A stretch of DNA of 64,000 nt, from positions 186,001 to 250,000 of the forward strand of contig NZ_FODT01000001.1 of assembly GCF_900110435.1 (NCBI RefSeq), in the 5' to 3' direction. Every line of letters begins with the position of its first letter. Position 1 is the first letter of the stretch. This DNA comes from Rhodopseudomonas pseudopalustris. GTDB taxonomy: Bacteria > Pseudomonadota > Alphaproteobacteria > Rhizobiales > Xanthobacteraceae. Of the stretch, positions 63,191-64,000 are shown piece after piece. The notes beneath the pieces were generated by a model that saw nothing but the letters and a program-made list of their open reading frames with translations, was not told where the DNA came from and did not search any database. The position numbers and the translations under genes are program-made.

Positions 63191-64000
<810 letters not shown>

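Overview
The window is about 64 kb of GC-rich alphaproteobacterial chromosome. Gene content and order point to the Bradyrhizobium/Rhodopseudomonas group (Nitrobacteraceae): a murA - DUF2948 - hisD - UPF0262 - low-Mr phosphatase - maf - yacG run, a DUF3551 protein and promoters resembling those of the EcfG general stress response. Rhodopseudomonas palustris or a close relative is my best guess. This is inferred from gene families and synteny, not from a database search.

Layout. 1-8.8 kb is core chromosome: the start of an ECF sigma factor gene, tRNA-Phe, the murA-to-yacG cluster on the minus strand, a divergent pair of small exported proteins that each have an EcfG-like promoter, and tRNA-Thr(GGT). 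8,795-19,550 is a 10.7-kb island integrated into the 3' half of that tRNA gene, with a 50-bp exact duplication as attL and attR. It carries a tyrosine integrase, small DNA-binding proteins, a prim-pol/AAA replication protein, an iteron array next to it, a terminase-small-like gene with an HGG-motif protein, a serine resolvase with a possible res site, and a virion-like protein. No capsid, portal, tail or large-terminase gene is present. It looks like a phage satellite or a reduced prophage that keeps its own replicon.

19.6-31.3 kb is an amide-utilisation locus. A nine-gene minus-strand operon encodes an amidase, a formamidase/acetamidase, a five-part branched-chain-type ABC importer, a short-chain dehydrogenase and a second amidase. 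A divergent amiC-amiR pair (ligand sensor plus ANTAR antiterminator) lies beside it. A promoter followed by an intrinsic terminator precedes the first amidase, as expected if AmiR controls the operon by antitermination. A YihY-type membrane protein follows.

32.5-44 kb has lower GC and is patchy: sparse hypothetical genes, a decayed imuA-imuB mutagenesis cassette, then a mobilisation module (VirD4/TraG coupling protein, ParA, MobF relaxase and accessory proteins) with no type IV secretion genes in the window.

44-64 kb is a metal-handling region: CbtAB cobalt transport, a cytochrome c-FTR1 iron permease, a remnant of an arsenite-type permease, a porin gene interrupted by one in-frame amber codon (plus an older partial copy of the same gene), a non-canonical Nramp transporter, MgtC, a CDF exporter, an encapsulated-ferritin-family protein without an encapsulin, a Zn/Cd/Pb P-type ATPase, an isolated flgF beside opgC, and the end of a CzcA/CusA RND pump. 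Long ORFs antisense to the GC-rich genes were treated as shadows.
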